Notes: generated by a model from the sequence alone, not told the origin. A DNA stretch of 64,000 nt from Molossus alvarezi (GCA_037176705.1 CM073887.1:84268348-84332347), one strand, 5' to 3'; shown: positions 10,640-22,854, numbered from the stretch's first letter. Program-made: numbers and translations.

Positions 10640-11120
10640 GTGTTTACTAGGTCCAGCTCTACCTTTTAAAAATTGTCTTTTTCTTTTCCAAATACAATAA
10701 AACTCACCCTCTTTAAATCTATTATCTTGATGAGTTTCATCAAATATATCCATTACCACAATCAGGATAAAGAAGTTTTGTTCCTTCCAAAACATTCCGC
10801 TGAGCCCCTTTGCCAGCAGCCCCTTTTCCCAACTCCAGCAACCACTAGTCTGCGTTCTGTGACTGCAGTTTTGCCTTTTCCAGAATGTTAAAGAAATGAA
10901 ATTATACAGTATTCAGTCTTTTGGGTCTGGCTTTTTTCACTTAGCACACTTAGCACCATGCCCTGAGGGTCACTGATGTTGCAATGTGAGAGTTGGGCCC
11001 TTTTCATTGCTGAGCAGTATTCCACTGTGGGTGTGTGCCGCCGCTTGTCTACCTACTCGCTGAGGCTTTTGTAGGTTTTGACCATCACAAGGGTGTTGCA
11101 TACTTTCACATACAGGCCTT
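10640..11120 (-). repeat. Old L1 (L1M-type) 3' fragment
   Basis: It contains GTTTTGCCTTTTCCAGAATG, TTTGGGTCTGGCTTTTTTCA and TTGCTGAGCAGTATTCCACT, the antisense of the L1 ORF2 end and 3' UTR. It is well diverged and has no coding potential. Confidence 0.75.
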
Positions 11121-11199
11121 GGATGCACACATCTTCGTTTCTCTTAGCTGTGAGATTGCAAAGGCATATGGTAAACATTGTTTAACTTGATTAGACATT

Positions 11200-11370
11200 C
11201 TGTCTTTGTTTCATACACTATGTACTCTCCACTTCTTGAATTAACTACTATCATTATTGCCATTTTACAGATGACAAACTGAGTCTCAGAGAGGGGAAAT
11301 AACTCACCCAAGGTCACATTACTAGACATGGCAGAGCAGCAGCCTGGCTCTAGGTTCTGTGTTCTAAGGT
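11200..11370 (-). repeat. MIR SINE
   Basis: GCCATTTTACAGATGACAAA, CTGAGTCTCAGAGAGGGG, CACCCAAGGTCACATTACTA and GGCAGAGCAGCAGCCTGG form a well-preserved MIR core on the minus strand. Confidence 0.9.
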
Positions 11371-11394
11371 TCTAGTTATGCTGCCACTTGGCCC

Positions 11395-11520
11395 TGGGTG
11401 AGGCTCAGGTTGGTGGGCACAGCTCTGACCTGGGACTAAAGGCCCGAGTCTGAGTTCCAGCTCCACCTCCGGTGAGCCGTGTGCCCACTCAAGTGACTCA
11501 GACTCCGGTGCACACCTGCC
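11395..11520 (+). repeat. MIR-like SINE fragment
   Basis: GCTCTGACCTGGGACTAAAG followed by GTCTGAGTTCCAGCTCCACC and CCGTGTGCCCACTCAAGTGA follows the 5' half of MIR. Confidence 0.6.
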
Positions 11521-11772
11521 TGCAAGTGGTGCCCACGATCGCCTACATCACTGAGTGGCTCTGTGGCTCAAAGGAAATGTATTGGAGCAGACATTTGGTG
11601 CTCCCTGAAACTTTAGCTTTGAGATCATTACCATGCTGTCCTGACTCCAGGGCCTTATAAGTTTAGCAGAAGAGACAAGAATGGTTCCTGACACTCCCAT
11701 TGTCTGCCATGGCTTTCAATGTACGACCAAGTCATACTGCATCCATTCAGCACCTAGTCACTCACCCCCCTC

Positions 11773-12135
11773 TGCTATAGACTGAATGTGTGTGTCCCCT
11801 CCCCCCAATTCCTATGTTTAAATTCTAACCCCAAGGTGATGGTATTAGGAGGTGGGGCCTTTGGGAGGTGATTAGAACATGAGGGTGAAGCCCTCACAAA
11901 CTGGATTAGTGCCCTTATAACGAGGTCCTAGAGAGTCCCTCACCCCTTCCACCACTGAGGACACAAGGAAAAGACAGCCCTCTATAACCAGGAAGCCAGC
12001 CCTCATCAGACACCCAGTCCACTGGTGCCTTGATCTGGGACTTCCCAGCTTCCAGAACCGTGAGAAATAAATTTCTGTTTATAAGCCACCAAGTCTGTGG
12101 TGTTTTTGTTATAGAAGTCCAAATGGACTGAGACC
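11773..12135 (+). mobile_element. MLT1-type solo LTR (ERVL-MaLR)
   Basis: Words characteristic of MLT1 LTRs appear in order: TGCTATAGACTGAATGTG near the 5' end, GATGGTATTAGGAGGTGGGG, CAGAACCGTGAGAAATAAAT with the poly(A) signal AATAAA, and GTTATAGAAGTCC near the 3' end. No internal retroviral coding sequence is attached, so it is a solitary LTR of an ancient mammalian retroviral-like element. Confidence 0.88.
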
Positions 12136-12139
12136 CCTT

Positions 12140-13730
12140 TGTCTGCAGGATGATGTTTTCCAGTGAGGAAACTAAAGCTAGACCCAGAGTAAGGCAATTA
12201 AAGGGCAGCAGCCCTCCCTGCCATGGCTGCTCAAGGACAGCTGGGGCACCCAGGAGAAGGGCATGAGTGGGGAAAGCACGACATTCTCCCTAGCCCCACC
12301 CCTACTTTGAAAGGCCATCAATGTGGGGTCACCTGGGCAGGTCTTCTGTCATCTGGTCCTGTTTGGCCTACCACAGAATTAGATTTCTCTGAAGTTGGCC
12401 TGGACATACTAAACCCCCTTGGTTAGTGATTTAGAAGATTGTCATCAAGGAGGCTTGGAGGCAGGTTGGGGAAAGCCTCCCTCTTGTCCTGCCCACTAGC
12501 TCCCTCCAGTGTGCTCAAAGGGCTCACTAGGGACAGAGAACCCCCACTTGTCCCTCACATGAGCCCTTGGCCAACCTGAAATCTGCTCCAGATCAGTGGC
12601 TCATGGACTGAGTGAGGGTCCCTGTCAGACAGTGAAAAAGATCAGGAGATGTGGTCACCTTCTTAGTGAGCATCACTTGTTAAAACAAAAGCATGGAAAG
12701 GAAAGTACGGATGTGAGTGTTACTTTATTGATGGAAGCTGTAAGACTTGGTGGTAGGAATGAATAATGGTTCTAGCCCTCCCCAGACTCACAGCCCAGGC
12801 GCCGTCATTGTACCCGCTCACATCTGCCACTCCCAGCGCCTCCGAATTTCTTCCCTCCTCCTTCCGACACTCAGCTCCAGTCTTCTCTCCCTTAGACTAG
12901 CAGGTTCCTTACAAGTCTTTCCTCTCCCATCAACTCTCCCACCCCTGGCCAATGCTAGAGAGGTCTGAAAAAGGTTAACATGTTGAGGAGAAGGAGGAGA
13001 GAGTGAAGCCACAGTGGGAAGAGGAACCCGGGGTGCTGCCGGGCTCATAGTATCTGCTCTGGGACCCCCACAGATACTCCCCCAAGAGCCCCCCTCTCAG
13101 GCTAGGCCACCTCCTTCATGAACATCCTCTGTCTTCCTGTCATTTAGACTGGTCCTGCCAGGGCAGATTCATGAGCAAAGGCTCTATCCACAGACTGGGC
13201 AGGTCTGAGCTTTCACTAGGGGTGATGGCAGGGGACAGCCAAAGCAGTGTGGACCTGGGCACCGGGGTCAGTCCTGACTTTGCCTAGTCAGCTGGCCCTT
13301 CTGGCCTTCCTGTGGCTCAGTGATGTGGTTATCCCACCCAACTGAGCCAATGTGACAGTGCCCATCCATCACCTAACTCCAGCTCATGTGCCCTGGGATG
13401 CATGTCCACTCCGCTCACCGCCTGTTATCAGGTAATGGTGAGAAGTAGGAGGGAGACGTGAGCCAAGTGCAGGCAGGGATCAGAGCAAGCAGACATGAAG
13501 GGAGCGACAAGAGTGGTCTGGAAGTCAGAAGCATTTGAGAAGGGCTTTGAAGGTGGCACAAGGCTATCAGTAGGTGGGACAACAGGGGACCAGCAGGTAC
13601 AAATTCACAAAAGCAGAAAATGAAACAGCACGGTCAATGATTGGACACCTGTTGACTACTCCCCAGATTCCAGTTCTCCCATTCCCCCAAACATCAGCCC
13701 CATTTCTTTAGGGATCCCGTTGTTTAATAT
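12140..13730. other. Unassigned intronic sequence
   Basis: No exon or CpG island was seen. The stretch 13440-13620 is G/A-rich and may be a decayed copy of the unassigned family seen at 58430. The rest has no recognisable structure. Confidence 0.45.
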
Positions 13731-13734
13731 TTAG

Positions 13735-14955
13735 TTGTGTGGCTGGATGGAAATGACACCCCCACCAGTTCCAGGAGTGGGCTCTGATTGGCTTAAACCA
13801 ATTGTATTTCCTGACCTGGCTGTGGTGATTGGTTTGGGAGAGGCACGGGAACTAGTCAATGAGGACATCTGTTCCTTTATTGGTGGTGGTGGGAGGGGGA
13901 GGGTGTGGGGGTTGGGCTGCTATAGTTATTTCATTTCCAAGGCAGGGAGAATATGGAGTTGTCAGGGGCTGCCATGAAGAGTCCAAGGATGTGGCCAACA
14001 TCAGAAAAGGGAGAGCAGAGACACAGAGAGAGCAGCTCCAGAGCAATATTGTTTGAGCTGGTGGATCAAGCTTTGCCTAAAGTCAGCCGTACCTTTGGGC
14101 TTTCCAGTTACAAGAGTCAATAATACCCACTTACTATTTAAGTCTGTTTGAGTTGGGTTTTCTGTCACGTTGCAACCAAAATATTCTTTTTTTATTTATT
14201 TATTTTATTAATTAATTTTTGTTACAGATGTTTCTCCTTTTCCCCCTCACTGATTTCCCCCTCCCCCTCCCTCCCTGTCCTTTCCCCAGTTTGTTGTCCA
14301 TGTCCACTGTTCATGCATACATGCATATAAGTTCTGTGGGTTATCTCCCCCCACCCCCACCCCCCCTATTTAGGGGATTGTCAGTCTGTATCCCACTTCT
14401 GCGTCTCTGGGACTACCCCCTTCCTCAGACTGTTATGTTCATTATATTCCACAAATAAGTGAGATCATGTGAAACTTGTCTTTCTCTGTTTGGCTTGTTT
14501 CACTTAGGATAATACTTTCCAGGTCCCTCCATGTAGTCTCAGAGGATAAGAGATCTTTCTTTCTTACAGCTGTGTAGTACTCCATTGTGTATATGTACCA
14601 CTGCTTTTTTATCCATTCGTCTACTGATGGACACTTGGGCTGTTTCCAGATCTTAGCTATTGTAAATAGTGCTGCTACAAACATGGGGGTACATATATTC
14701 TTTCTGATTGGTGTTTTAGGCTTCTTAGGGTATATTCCTAGAAGTGGGACCACTGGGTCAAATGGAAGTTCAATTTTTAATTTTTTGAAGTAACACTATA
14801 TTGTTTTCAATAGTAGCTGCACCAGTCTGCATTCCCACCAGCAGTGTACTAGAGTCCCCTTTTCTCCACACCCTCGCCAACACTTGTTGTTTGATGATTT
14901 GTTGATGGCGGCCACGCAACCAAAATATTCTTAACTGAGAATCCAGTTTGGCTGG
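13735..14955 (+). repeat. Ancient LTR-like repeat split by an L1
   Basis: Inverted CCAAT words (GATTGGCTTAAACCAATTG), GTTTGAGCTGGTGGATCAAG, TTCCAGTTACAAGAGTCAAT and GTTTGAGTTGGGTTTTCTGT end at GCAACCAAAATATTCTTAAC. The same family occurs at 35590-35955 and 49560-50115. The poly(A)-like signal and end sequence suggest an LTR, but I cannot name the family. The L1 at 14189-14915 interrupts it near its 3' end. Confidence 0.55.
14189..14915 (-). mobile_element. 5'-truncated L1, ORF2 end and 3' UTR
   Basis: On the minus strand it encodes the C-terminal end of ORF2 (the open frame 14442-14753 matches the end of the large L1 at 24016-30300), followed by the same 3' UTR and an A-rich tail. The target GCAACCAAAATATTCTT is duplicated at 14172-14188 and 14916-14932. 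It belongs to the same young bat L1 lineage as the large copy. Confidence 0.95.
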
Positions 14956-15329
14956 AGTGTTAGAGACAGAGAAGAGAGGTAAGAAACTAGAACTGGCAAG
15001 ATGGAACAGGAACATTTTACCAAAGGGCTTGAATGACAGGCACTGCTATTTATTTCCATAGACACTTAAGAACCATAGAAGACTTTTGAGCAGGGGCAAG
15101 ACTGGCTCATACTGGAATCCTAGAATCTTAAAATACTATCTGAATTGGGCCTCGCCATCCCTACTCCATACCTCTCCAATTCCCTCGCATGAATTGAGCA
15201 GCATGAAGTTTGCAAAAAAGCATAATCTGTTCATCCTCCATGGGCCTACCAGGCCACCTTGCCTAGAACAAGCTCTGGGGATGTCAGTGGGAGCCTGTGG
15301 GGTGGGAGTCCATATCCCAGAGAATGGAG

Positions 15330-15425
15330 GCTTCACAGGGCAAGTTTGTGTTCAGTAAGGTGCTCCCAGCATCTAAAACAGTGACTGGCACATAGTAGGC
15401 AGGTGCTCAATAACTCTCAGCGAGT
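15330..15425 (+). repeat. L2/MIR 3' tail
   Basis: GTGACTGGCACATAGTAGGC followed by AGGTGCTCAATAAC is the tail shared by L2 and MIR. The preceding sequence fits L2 better. Confidence 0.65.
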
Positions 15426-16263
15426 GGATAAATCAATTCTCCGGAGGCACTGGTGGGTATTTTCCCAGAGTAGCTGGCAGAGGTAGGTAGCGAACCAGGA
15501 GAGGTGCAGGCCCAAGAACTGGCAGTGGCACCAGGCAGAGCTGTCCATGGTTCTGAAAGCGCGCACGCCGCGTCCAAGACCGCTATCTGTGGTGCTAAAA
15601 CAGAGCTCACAACAAGCTACACAGCCTCTCCGTGGCGACTTGGAAAGGGCTCAAAGCATCTTAGGAACCACGACGGGGAAGCTGACTCCGTAACCTTACC
15701 TCACCTGCTAATTCCAGTCCCCTGAGACTGTCTGCACAAGACAGATAACCTGGCACAGACCCAAGCAGTCCTGTTACCCGATGGTGACTGTTTCCAGTGT
15801 GAATATGAGTCTATCCTCAGGTGCACAAGCTCTCCAGGGTTGTGGGTCTCTGAGGGGCTTGAATGTCAGTCTCCATTCAGCCACCCTCTGTTGGGGTCCC
15901 TGGGAGAGGCAGTCAGTCAGAGACAAGCTCTGGGCAGGTAGTCGGAGAGAGAGGCTGCATGCCAATAGCATTAACTAACAGGAGCTTCCAGTCCTCATTG
16001 GCCTACAGGCACCACCAGGCAAGGTGTCTGTGTTAGAAGACAGTACACAGAGGAAGGGTGGTTGCTCTGTGATGATAGGTGAGCTGGATACAGGTCAGCA
16101 CTGTGAGAGTGAAAATCTGGGAGTGAGGTTAGGGAACTCTGTGGAATGGAGTTTAACAGGGGTGTGGAAGTGGCAATGGGGGTGAGGGACTGGGGAGGAA
16201 GTAAAGGGAGTGGTGAGAGAGAAGCCATAAGCCATCCTCATCAGATAGGGACAAGCTGGTCTT

Positions 16264-16448
16264 TTTTTTTTTTAGAGAGAGAGAGATAGAAACATCAATG
16301 TGAGAGAGAAACATCAATCGGCTGCCTCATGCATGCTCCCTACTGGGAATCAAACCTGCAACCCAGGCATGTGCCCTGACTGGGAATCGAACTGGGACCT
16401 CTCAGTCCACGGAATGATGATCAATCTACTGAGCCACATCGGCTGGGC
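16264..16448 (-). mobile_element. Older Ves-type SINE, first of a doublet
   Basis: It has AGAAACATCAATGTGAGAGA, CTGGGAATCGAACTGGGACC and TGAGCCACATCGGCTGGG on the plus strand, a short diverged Ves subfamily. The target AGGGACAAGCTGGTCTT (16247-16263) is repeated as AAGGACAAGCTAGTCTT (16449-16465). Confidence 0.92.
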
Positions 16449-16466
16449 AAGGACAAGCTAGTCTTT

Positions 16467-16710
16467 TTTTTTTTATCCTCACCGGAGGACATTTTCCCAC
16501 TTTTTGTTCAGACAGAGTGGGAGGGAGAGAGAGGAAGAGAGAAAGAGAGAAACATCGATGTGAAAGGGACACATCGAGTGGCTGCCACCACACGGCCAAC
16601 CAGGGCTGGGGACAAACTGCAACCAAGGTATGCGCTCTTAGCGGGAACCAAACCTGGGTCTCTCTGGACCGCAGGCCACCGCTCTAACCGCTGAGCCAAA
16701 CGGACCAGGG
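16467..16710 (-). mobile_element. Ves SINE, second of a doublet
   Basis: A full-type Ves with TTTATCCTCACCGGAGGACA, CTGGGGACAAACTGCAACC and a CCGCTGAGCCAAACGGACCA end. It lies between the second (16454-16465) and third (16712-16723) copies of CAAGCTRGTCTT. Confidence 0.95.
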
Positions 16711-17229
16711 CCAAGCTGGTCTTAAATACTGACTCTGTCACACTACACATACAGATAATAGGTTTACAGGTTGCTGGGGCTGGCCCAGGCATTTGGCTCT
16801 GCTGGGGACTTTCTCCACGACATCATCCTCACAGGGCGGAGGCCTCCTGACATTCTAATTTTTCCCAGGAATTACTCTGACTCTGTTATCCATGAACTTA
16901 TCTAAACCTTTCTGGAAGCAATTTATATTTCCAACCCATATCACCTCCAGGGAAATGGTTTTCAAAGCTTATTCCCTGCTGAGTGCTATAGGAAATTTCC
17001 TGTTACAGGTTTTAAACTTACTTCTTCTGAGCTTTGGTGGGGGCCAGGAGTGGGGAGGCGTTCATTCTGTCAGGGTGGGATTTAGTGAAGAAGCCCATCT
17101 TTCCTTCTCTGTGCCTTCTGATTTTATAGACTTCTACCATATTTGTTGTTAGCCTCTCTCTGGGCGCTGAAATTGTCCCGGATGGGCTAGTGATTTTATA
17201 TGACAGTTCCCTTCTCATCACAACTCTCT

Positions 17230-17440
17230 TGATAACAACCACTCACAGTTATACTGAACTTTATAGTTACCTACACGTTGTCATCTGTGTGAAATCTCAG
17301 TCTCTCTCACACCATGTGAAGCAGGCCCTTAGGGATCTTTACCTCCATTTTGTAGATATATAAACTGAGGGTCAAGGAAGGGAAATGAATTACCCCGATC
17401 ATGTAAGTCTGCATTAAAACCCAGGTTACCCTAAATCTCT
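17230..17440 (-). repeat. MIR SINE
   Basis: CCTCCATTTTGTAGATATAT, AAACTGAGGGTCAAGGAAGG, and later AATTACCCCGATCATGTAAG follow a diverged MIR core on the minus strand. Confidence 0.7.
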
Positions 17441-17444
17441 GGCT

Positions 17445-19590
17445 GGTGGTCCCCTATAAAGGCATGACCACAAGCACACAAAATTGTTGAATGCAGGTAC
17501 CCCTCACACATGTGTTGGGAAAAGGGAATATTTATGGCTTATTTCAAACTCCCTTCCCAACCACATGTAGCCTTCTATTGCCTATCTGGGTCCCTCTTTA
17601 GGAAAGAAGCTCCAAATACCCTTCCCCGGACACTATCCACACCCTTTCCCCCAGTCTACTAGGCATAAAATCTTTCATGATAAGATTTTCCTAAAGCTTG
17701 TCCCTCACCAGCTTGATATTTTACTACCATCCGTGAGAGTTTAGATTTCACTGAAAACTTGGTGGTTTCACTGTACACAGCCTCTTCCAGACCTTTTATT
17801 TAAATGTTAAAAAGAAAAAAGATTAGCTCCAATTCTTGGCTAAGCTCACATCTTACACTTCTCTATCCTGAAGACTGTTTATTCATTCAGACCTTTTGTT
17901 TTCTTTCTTTGTTAGTTCCTTATCAATGATAAAACAGTTGCTCTGAATTTCAGATGAGTCCATTTTTAAGACACACTTACTTACATAGGTGACCCACACA
18001 ACAGAACACTTCAGAAAAACACAGTTGGAGGACAGACACACATACACACCCTTTATCAAATCATCCACTGATACTGGTGTTGGTGCCTGAATACCACCCT
18101 TGGGCACTATTTCCCCCACACTCACTCCCCTCACTCACACACCTGCATGTTGGCAGGGGGACTCATGCTGCCCTTTGAGGAGCCCAGTGATTTCCTACGT
18201 TTGACAGGAGAGAGGATGAAGCCAGGCAGAGAAATGCCAGCACATGGGAGAAATGGATCACAGGCTCTGCAGCATCTGGAACTATTGGGAGAGGATCAGG
18301 GAATTCCCTGAAATTTGGACTGGGTGGTTAGAGAATACTAAATGAGGACCTCTCTCAGCCATGGGCAGGGGCCCAGTTAGTTGCCCAGCTGCCCCCATCT
18401 GGGAGCATTCATGTGAAACTCACACACTGAGCACATACCTAACCAGGCAGGCAGCCTCTGCTCACACTTAGAACAGAGACAAACCTGGCAGATGGTCCTG
18501 AGCTCCCAGGGGCCAGCCTTGAGGGGCAAGCATTCCTACTTTTCAAGCCTGCAGCGAGGGCACCTTCACCCATGGGTACACACTTCCTCAGTCACACAAT
18601 GCCAATGTCCACCCCCAGGTGTCAAGTCAGCCCCAGATCAGAGGCTTATGTAGTGCATGAGAACCCTTGTCACCCCATCAGGTTACCCTGAGACCACCTC
18701 TCTCCCTGGCCACACTGCCTGCAGAGTACAGGGTTGCCCATGGTGCAAGGCAGGGGCCCGGAATTTCCAATGCTTCCATGAGAAGGAGTTGTCTCCTCAA
18801 ATCCCAAAGGAGTAATGACTCCCAGCCTAGAGAGTCCTGGGATCACCAACCAACACCCAGAGGACTCCTGTCAACTTCTCATACTCCATTCTGCTCTGGG
18901 GCAGGCATATTGGCACATGTCCCCCTTGCCACCTGGCACAGGGTGGGCCTAGCCTGCCAGCCCTTTGGCCCAGCTACAGGGGATGGAGCACACTGAGGCT
19001 GGTCCCCACAGAAACCCTCACAGCACACATGTGGCTCCTCAGAGAACTGGGAGGGATAAGCAAGGGACTGGCAAACTGAACTACAATCAGGGATATCTCC
19101 CAGCACCTGGGAGAAGCTTCTCCCTGGGAGGGCAGGATGGGGCCTCAGACTCCTGCAGGGACACAGGCAGAGGGCAAGATGGGGGGGCGCTTACACCTCC
19201 AGATAGATCTGTCTTTGAGCAAGCAGGTCCCTGCTCCCCTCAGCATCTGTCCTGCTGCTTGGAAGTTCTGAAATCAGATCCTCTTTGCTCTCTTTTTCAT
19301 CCTCTCCTGGCATTTTTCTTCTTCTCAGAGTCCTCAGAGGAGAAGGCTCCATAGAAAGATCTTTAAATAAATGGCCCCTCCTGGGCCCTAGGGAATATAT
19401 TAGAGCTCTGAAGTAATGGCCAGAATAGGGGAGTAATCCAGGGAAGACAGAGAGACATATGGGGCAGGCCAGGCTCCTAGTGCCAACCATGCATCTCAGG
19501 GCTGGGGGGCATGAGCCACTTCTCACAGGCAGACAGGACAGGGACTGAGAGGAGAGAGAAGGGGAACCCTGTCTCAGCCCCTTCTGTGTT
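17445..19590. other. Unassigned intronic sequence
   Basis: No exon, CpG island or confidently named repeat was found in this 2.1-kb stretch. Short open frames on both strands are scattered and unconvincing. Confidence 0.45.
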
Positions 19591-19594
19591 CTCT

Positions 19595-19795
19595 TCTGCA
19601 CTCCTGACAGCATGCAACGATTTCATTTCTTCATTTGTTCTCTGGCTCACTGTCCATCTCCTCCAGAAGAAGACGGGCTCCGAGAGGGCATGCGTGCAGC
19701 CCCCCCAATCTCCCTGGCCTCTCCAGGTCTGGCTCAGAGATGGTGCTCAACACACATTTGCTGAAGACATGAGTTGAGGAATAAACAAGTGAGTG
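19595..19795 (+). repeat. L2 LINE 3' end
   Basis: TTCATTTGTTCTCTGGCTCA, CCAGAAGAAGACGGGCTCCG, AGATGGTGCTCAACACACAT and TTGCTGAAGACATGAGTTGA follow the L2 3' end. Confidence 0.65.
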
Positions 19796-20139
19796 GGTGA
19801 TGAACAAATTAATGAATGAAGCCATCCTGGCAGACCCAAGCTATCCAGCCTGCTGCACCCAAGCCCATCCAGGAGACAAAGCCAGGCTCCTGCGGTCACT
19901 CAGAGAAGCCCCACTTCAGAGTCCCAGGCAATGGCCTAAAGATTCTCTAGAGTTGAGTCCCTCCCTACTCTGACTTGGCCTCAGCTCCAGATGTTCCTGC
20001 TGGGCCCTGGGTTTTAGCCAACTACCCACACCCTGGAGGCAAGAGTGGCCACCATGCATGCCAGTCCTGTGCTTGGGACTGGATAAGGAAGAGAGGATAT
20101 GAAAAGGTATGAGTCTGGGCAGAGGTCATCCCCTTGCAG

Positions 20140-20465
20140 ACCTGACTATGCTTTCACTCCTTTTCTACCTGAGGGCTGACCAAGCCCTGCCTGTCCACCT
20201 TCACCCTGGCTGGTACAGTCCCTGCCATGCCCTCATCTGGATCATTCTAGTACTGAGCTTTGCTCTCTCACTCACTGAACTGCCACAAAGATCCTTGGAA
20301 AATCTAGATCTGATCATGTGGCTTTCCTGATTTAAAATCCTCAGCAGCTTCCCACTGTCTCTGGAATGGCTCAGAACTCTTTGGTGTGGCATTAGGGCCT
20401 TGCAAAATGTGGGACTCAACTTATCTTCACAGCCTCAACTTCAGGCCACCATTACCATGGCAACA
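20140..20465 (+). repeat. L2 LINE 3' region
   Basis: GATCTGATCATGTGGCTTTC, AAAATCCTCAGCAGCTTCCC, GGAATGGCTCAGAACTCTTT and GCATTAGGGCCTTGCAAAAT are in L2 order. Confidence 0.75.
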
Positions 20466-20479
20466 GCAAGGACAGCAGC

Positions 20480-20655
20480 TAACGGGTCTTGAATTCTTAA
20501 CACACACCCTGGCCTCAGCCACACGCAATGACACTGACTAATTTGATCCTTTCATCCTACAATATAGGTGAGCACTGTCCCATTTTACAGATGAAGAAAA
20601 TGAGGTAACTAGAAAAGTTAAGTGATTTGCTCCAGGCTGAATATCAATAGCAACA
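20480..20655 (-). repeat. MIR SINE
   Basis: GTCCCATTTTACAGATGAAG, AAAATGAGGTAACTAGAAAA and GTTAAGTGATTTGCTCCAGG form a good MIR core on the minus strand. Confidence 0.88.
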
Positions 20656-20689
20656 ATGAGAATTATTATTGGAGCTGAAATACACTGGA

Positions 20690-20905
20690 AATAAACTCTA
20701 GTCCTGGCACTGTTCCAAGTGTTTCACAACTGTTACCCCATTTAGTCTTCAGACCAGCCCTCAGAAGTCAGCCTGCCTGCCAAACACTTGCCTTCTCCAC
20801 ATCCTGGCTTCCACATCTATAAAATGGGAACATGATGACAGCACTCCTCAAGGCTCTGTTGTAAGGTTTCAATGAGACCGCATGTGAAAGTGCTTAGGAC
20901 AAAAC
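20690..20905. repeat. Two MIR fragments, opposite orientation
   Basis: 20690-20770 reads as a minus-strand MIR end (GGCACTGTTCCAAGTGTTTC, CCCCATTTAGTCTTCAGACC). 20775-20905 reads as plus strand (CATCTATAAAATGGGAACAT, GTAAGGTTTCAATGAGACCG). Confidence 0.7.
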
Positions 20906-20909
20906 AGGG

Positions 20910-21525
20910 CTGGCTCCTGAGTGGAGTGTCCACAGTGGGCTTCAGAAAGTTGTAGGCACAGTGGCGGGGCTAGGTTGGTTGGGGACAGGATGACAGATGA
21001 GGAACTCTGCCAGAAGTAGTCAGTGGTTAGGCTCTAAGCAGTAAAGGGGGATAAGGGAGGAAGAGCCAGGTTCACGGTTACCAGGTTTTTGGGGAGGACC
21101 AGCTCTGGGCAGTACAGGAATCTAGGATGATGCCAGGGCCCTGGCCCTGAGTGACTGGAAGATGGGGGTTGGGGGCACAGCAGAGCAGGGTTGTGGAGAG
21201 AGGGCCTATTTAAGAAACAGGCCCATATGCCAGCCCCAACCCCAACCCCCAAAATGGGATGTCTTCCAAAGAGCAGAAAGAAGGGCCCATCCAAGGTGCA
21301 CCCTGCAGGGGATGGAGCCTCCAGGACACTCCTGTGTGTAAGCTGTTTTGAGCACTCCTGGGCAGGGAAGGCAAGTGTTCCTGTGTCAGAAGTGTGATGG
21401 ACAAAAAGGGTGCCCTAGCCCCTGGCACTGGGGACTTGGGCCCAGGAACAGGGAGAAGGGGCCCCGGGGACTCCATACCAGCTGACTGGCACTGCCAGCT
21501 GCAGTCCCGTAAATCGCACCCTGGA
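20910..21525. other. Unassigned intronic sequence
   Basis: G-rich, no repeat or exon recognised. A CCCCAACCCCAACCCCCAAA run lies near 21236. Confidence 0.45.
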
Positions 21526-21529
21526 CCAG

Positions 21530-21665
21530 GCTGGCAGTCCATTAACATAAAAGGTTTTATCGTATTTTACAGCCTCACTGTCTTGTATGTGACAGCAGGT
21601 AATTAAAACAATAATTGTTTTCTGATGTTTCTGCTGAACAATAAAAGCTTCTAGTTATTTGCCAT
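21530..21665. promoter_or_regulatory. AT-rich island, possible enhancer
   Basis: CATTAACATAAAAGG, TTTTATCGTATTTTAC, GGTAATTAAAACAATAATTG and AACAATAAAAGC lie in a repeat-free block. The TTTATCG and TAATTA words suggest HOX/homeodomain binding. Conservation was not tested. Confidence 0.4.
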
Positions 21666-22293
21666 TCACTGGGGTAGGTGGTGGGAGGGGTCTGATCTGT
21701 GGATGGGGTGCAGGGCCACAGAAGTTGGGGAGGCCCAAAAGGATGAGGAAGGGCCTTCTGTGTGGCCATGACAGAGAGCAGCCTGCAGGAGCCTGATTCT
21801 CACTCAGCAAAGCTCTGAGCATATCCTGTCACACCGGTACACAGGCAGGTACGTGCCACACATGTGCCCCCTGCAGGCATGTCCTTTATGCCCAGATCTT
21901 AGCTGTCCTGTGAGCTGCTCTGGAGAGGGCTACCCTGCTTGGGAGCCTGACCAAGAAGGCTGGCAGCGGCTGTGACCTGGAGAAGCTGGTTTATCCAAAG
22001 TCCTAGGGAACCCCTCAATAACTACCATCCACTCAGAGAGGGAGGCACAGACAGGCTCTAAAGAGTGGGGGTGATGAGGAAGAATGAGGGGGTTGAAGCA
22101 TTTGAGTACCAGCCCTAGTGTTAATGAACTAGTACTTCCCAGGTACCTGGCAGCCTGACACACCAGAGGTTGCTTGCCTGGGTTGGGCTGGGGTTCCTCA
22201 AGTCCCAGAGGGAGCTTGATTCAATAATGATAAGATACATGGTATGGTGAAGTTCCTCTGTGTCCTCTGAGCAACCTTCCACCCTCCCTTCCT

Positions 22294-22347
22294 ACCAATC
22301 ATCCATCTATCTATCCATCCATCCATCCATCCATCATCTATCTGTCC
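22294..22347. repeat. (ATCC/ATCT)n tetranucleotide repeat
   Basis: Imperfect CATC/TATC array. Confidence 0.9.
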
Positions 22348-22650
22348 AGCCAACAAATACTGAGCTTCTGGTGCCAGGCACTGTTCTAGGCTTGGGGGAT
22401 GCAACAGTGAGCCGGCCACGGTCCCTCAGGAAGCTTATGTTCTAATGAAGGGGATGGGTAGAAAATAAAGAAGTAAATAAGTCAATAAAGGTCATTCTTA
22501 ATGTTGGTTAAGTGCCATGAAGAAGTTAAAACAGTGTCAGGCTGCTACTTGAGGTAAGAGGGCCAGGGGGAGCGTCTCTGAGTGAGGCTTAGGTGATGTG
22601 GAAAAGAGGGAAGAACGTAGCAGGGGCTAAGGCATTTGGGGCACAGTGCC
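22348..22650 (+). repeat. Ancient interspersed repeat, family not assigned
   Basis: Starts CAACAAATACTGAGCTTCTG and GTGCCAGGCACTGTTCTAGG, then TGCAACAGTGAGCC and AAGCTTATGTTCTAATG. The same order recurs at 55320 and 58430, so these are three copies of one old mammalian family. Confidence 0.7.
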
Positions 22651-22854
22651 CTTTAGGGACCCTTAGACCCAACACTCTCCCCTACCCCAGGTCCTATGAC
22701 TTGCTCACTCTTTGCCACCTCCAGCCCCATGCCCAGGAAGCCCACAGTGGGCACAGGGTAGTGACTGGTGTGCACTCTGCGTGCTGTGGAGCCCATGAAT
22801 GACATCACACTTGAGGCTTCCCCGCCCCCACTACTCACCAGGCCTGCAGGAAAT

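Noticed and set aside
11773..12135. Active retrovirus
   Set aside because: Only a diverged solitary MLT1-type LTR is present, with no internal coding region.
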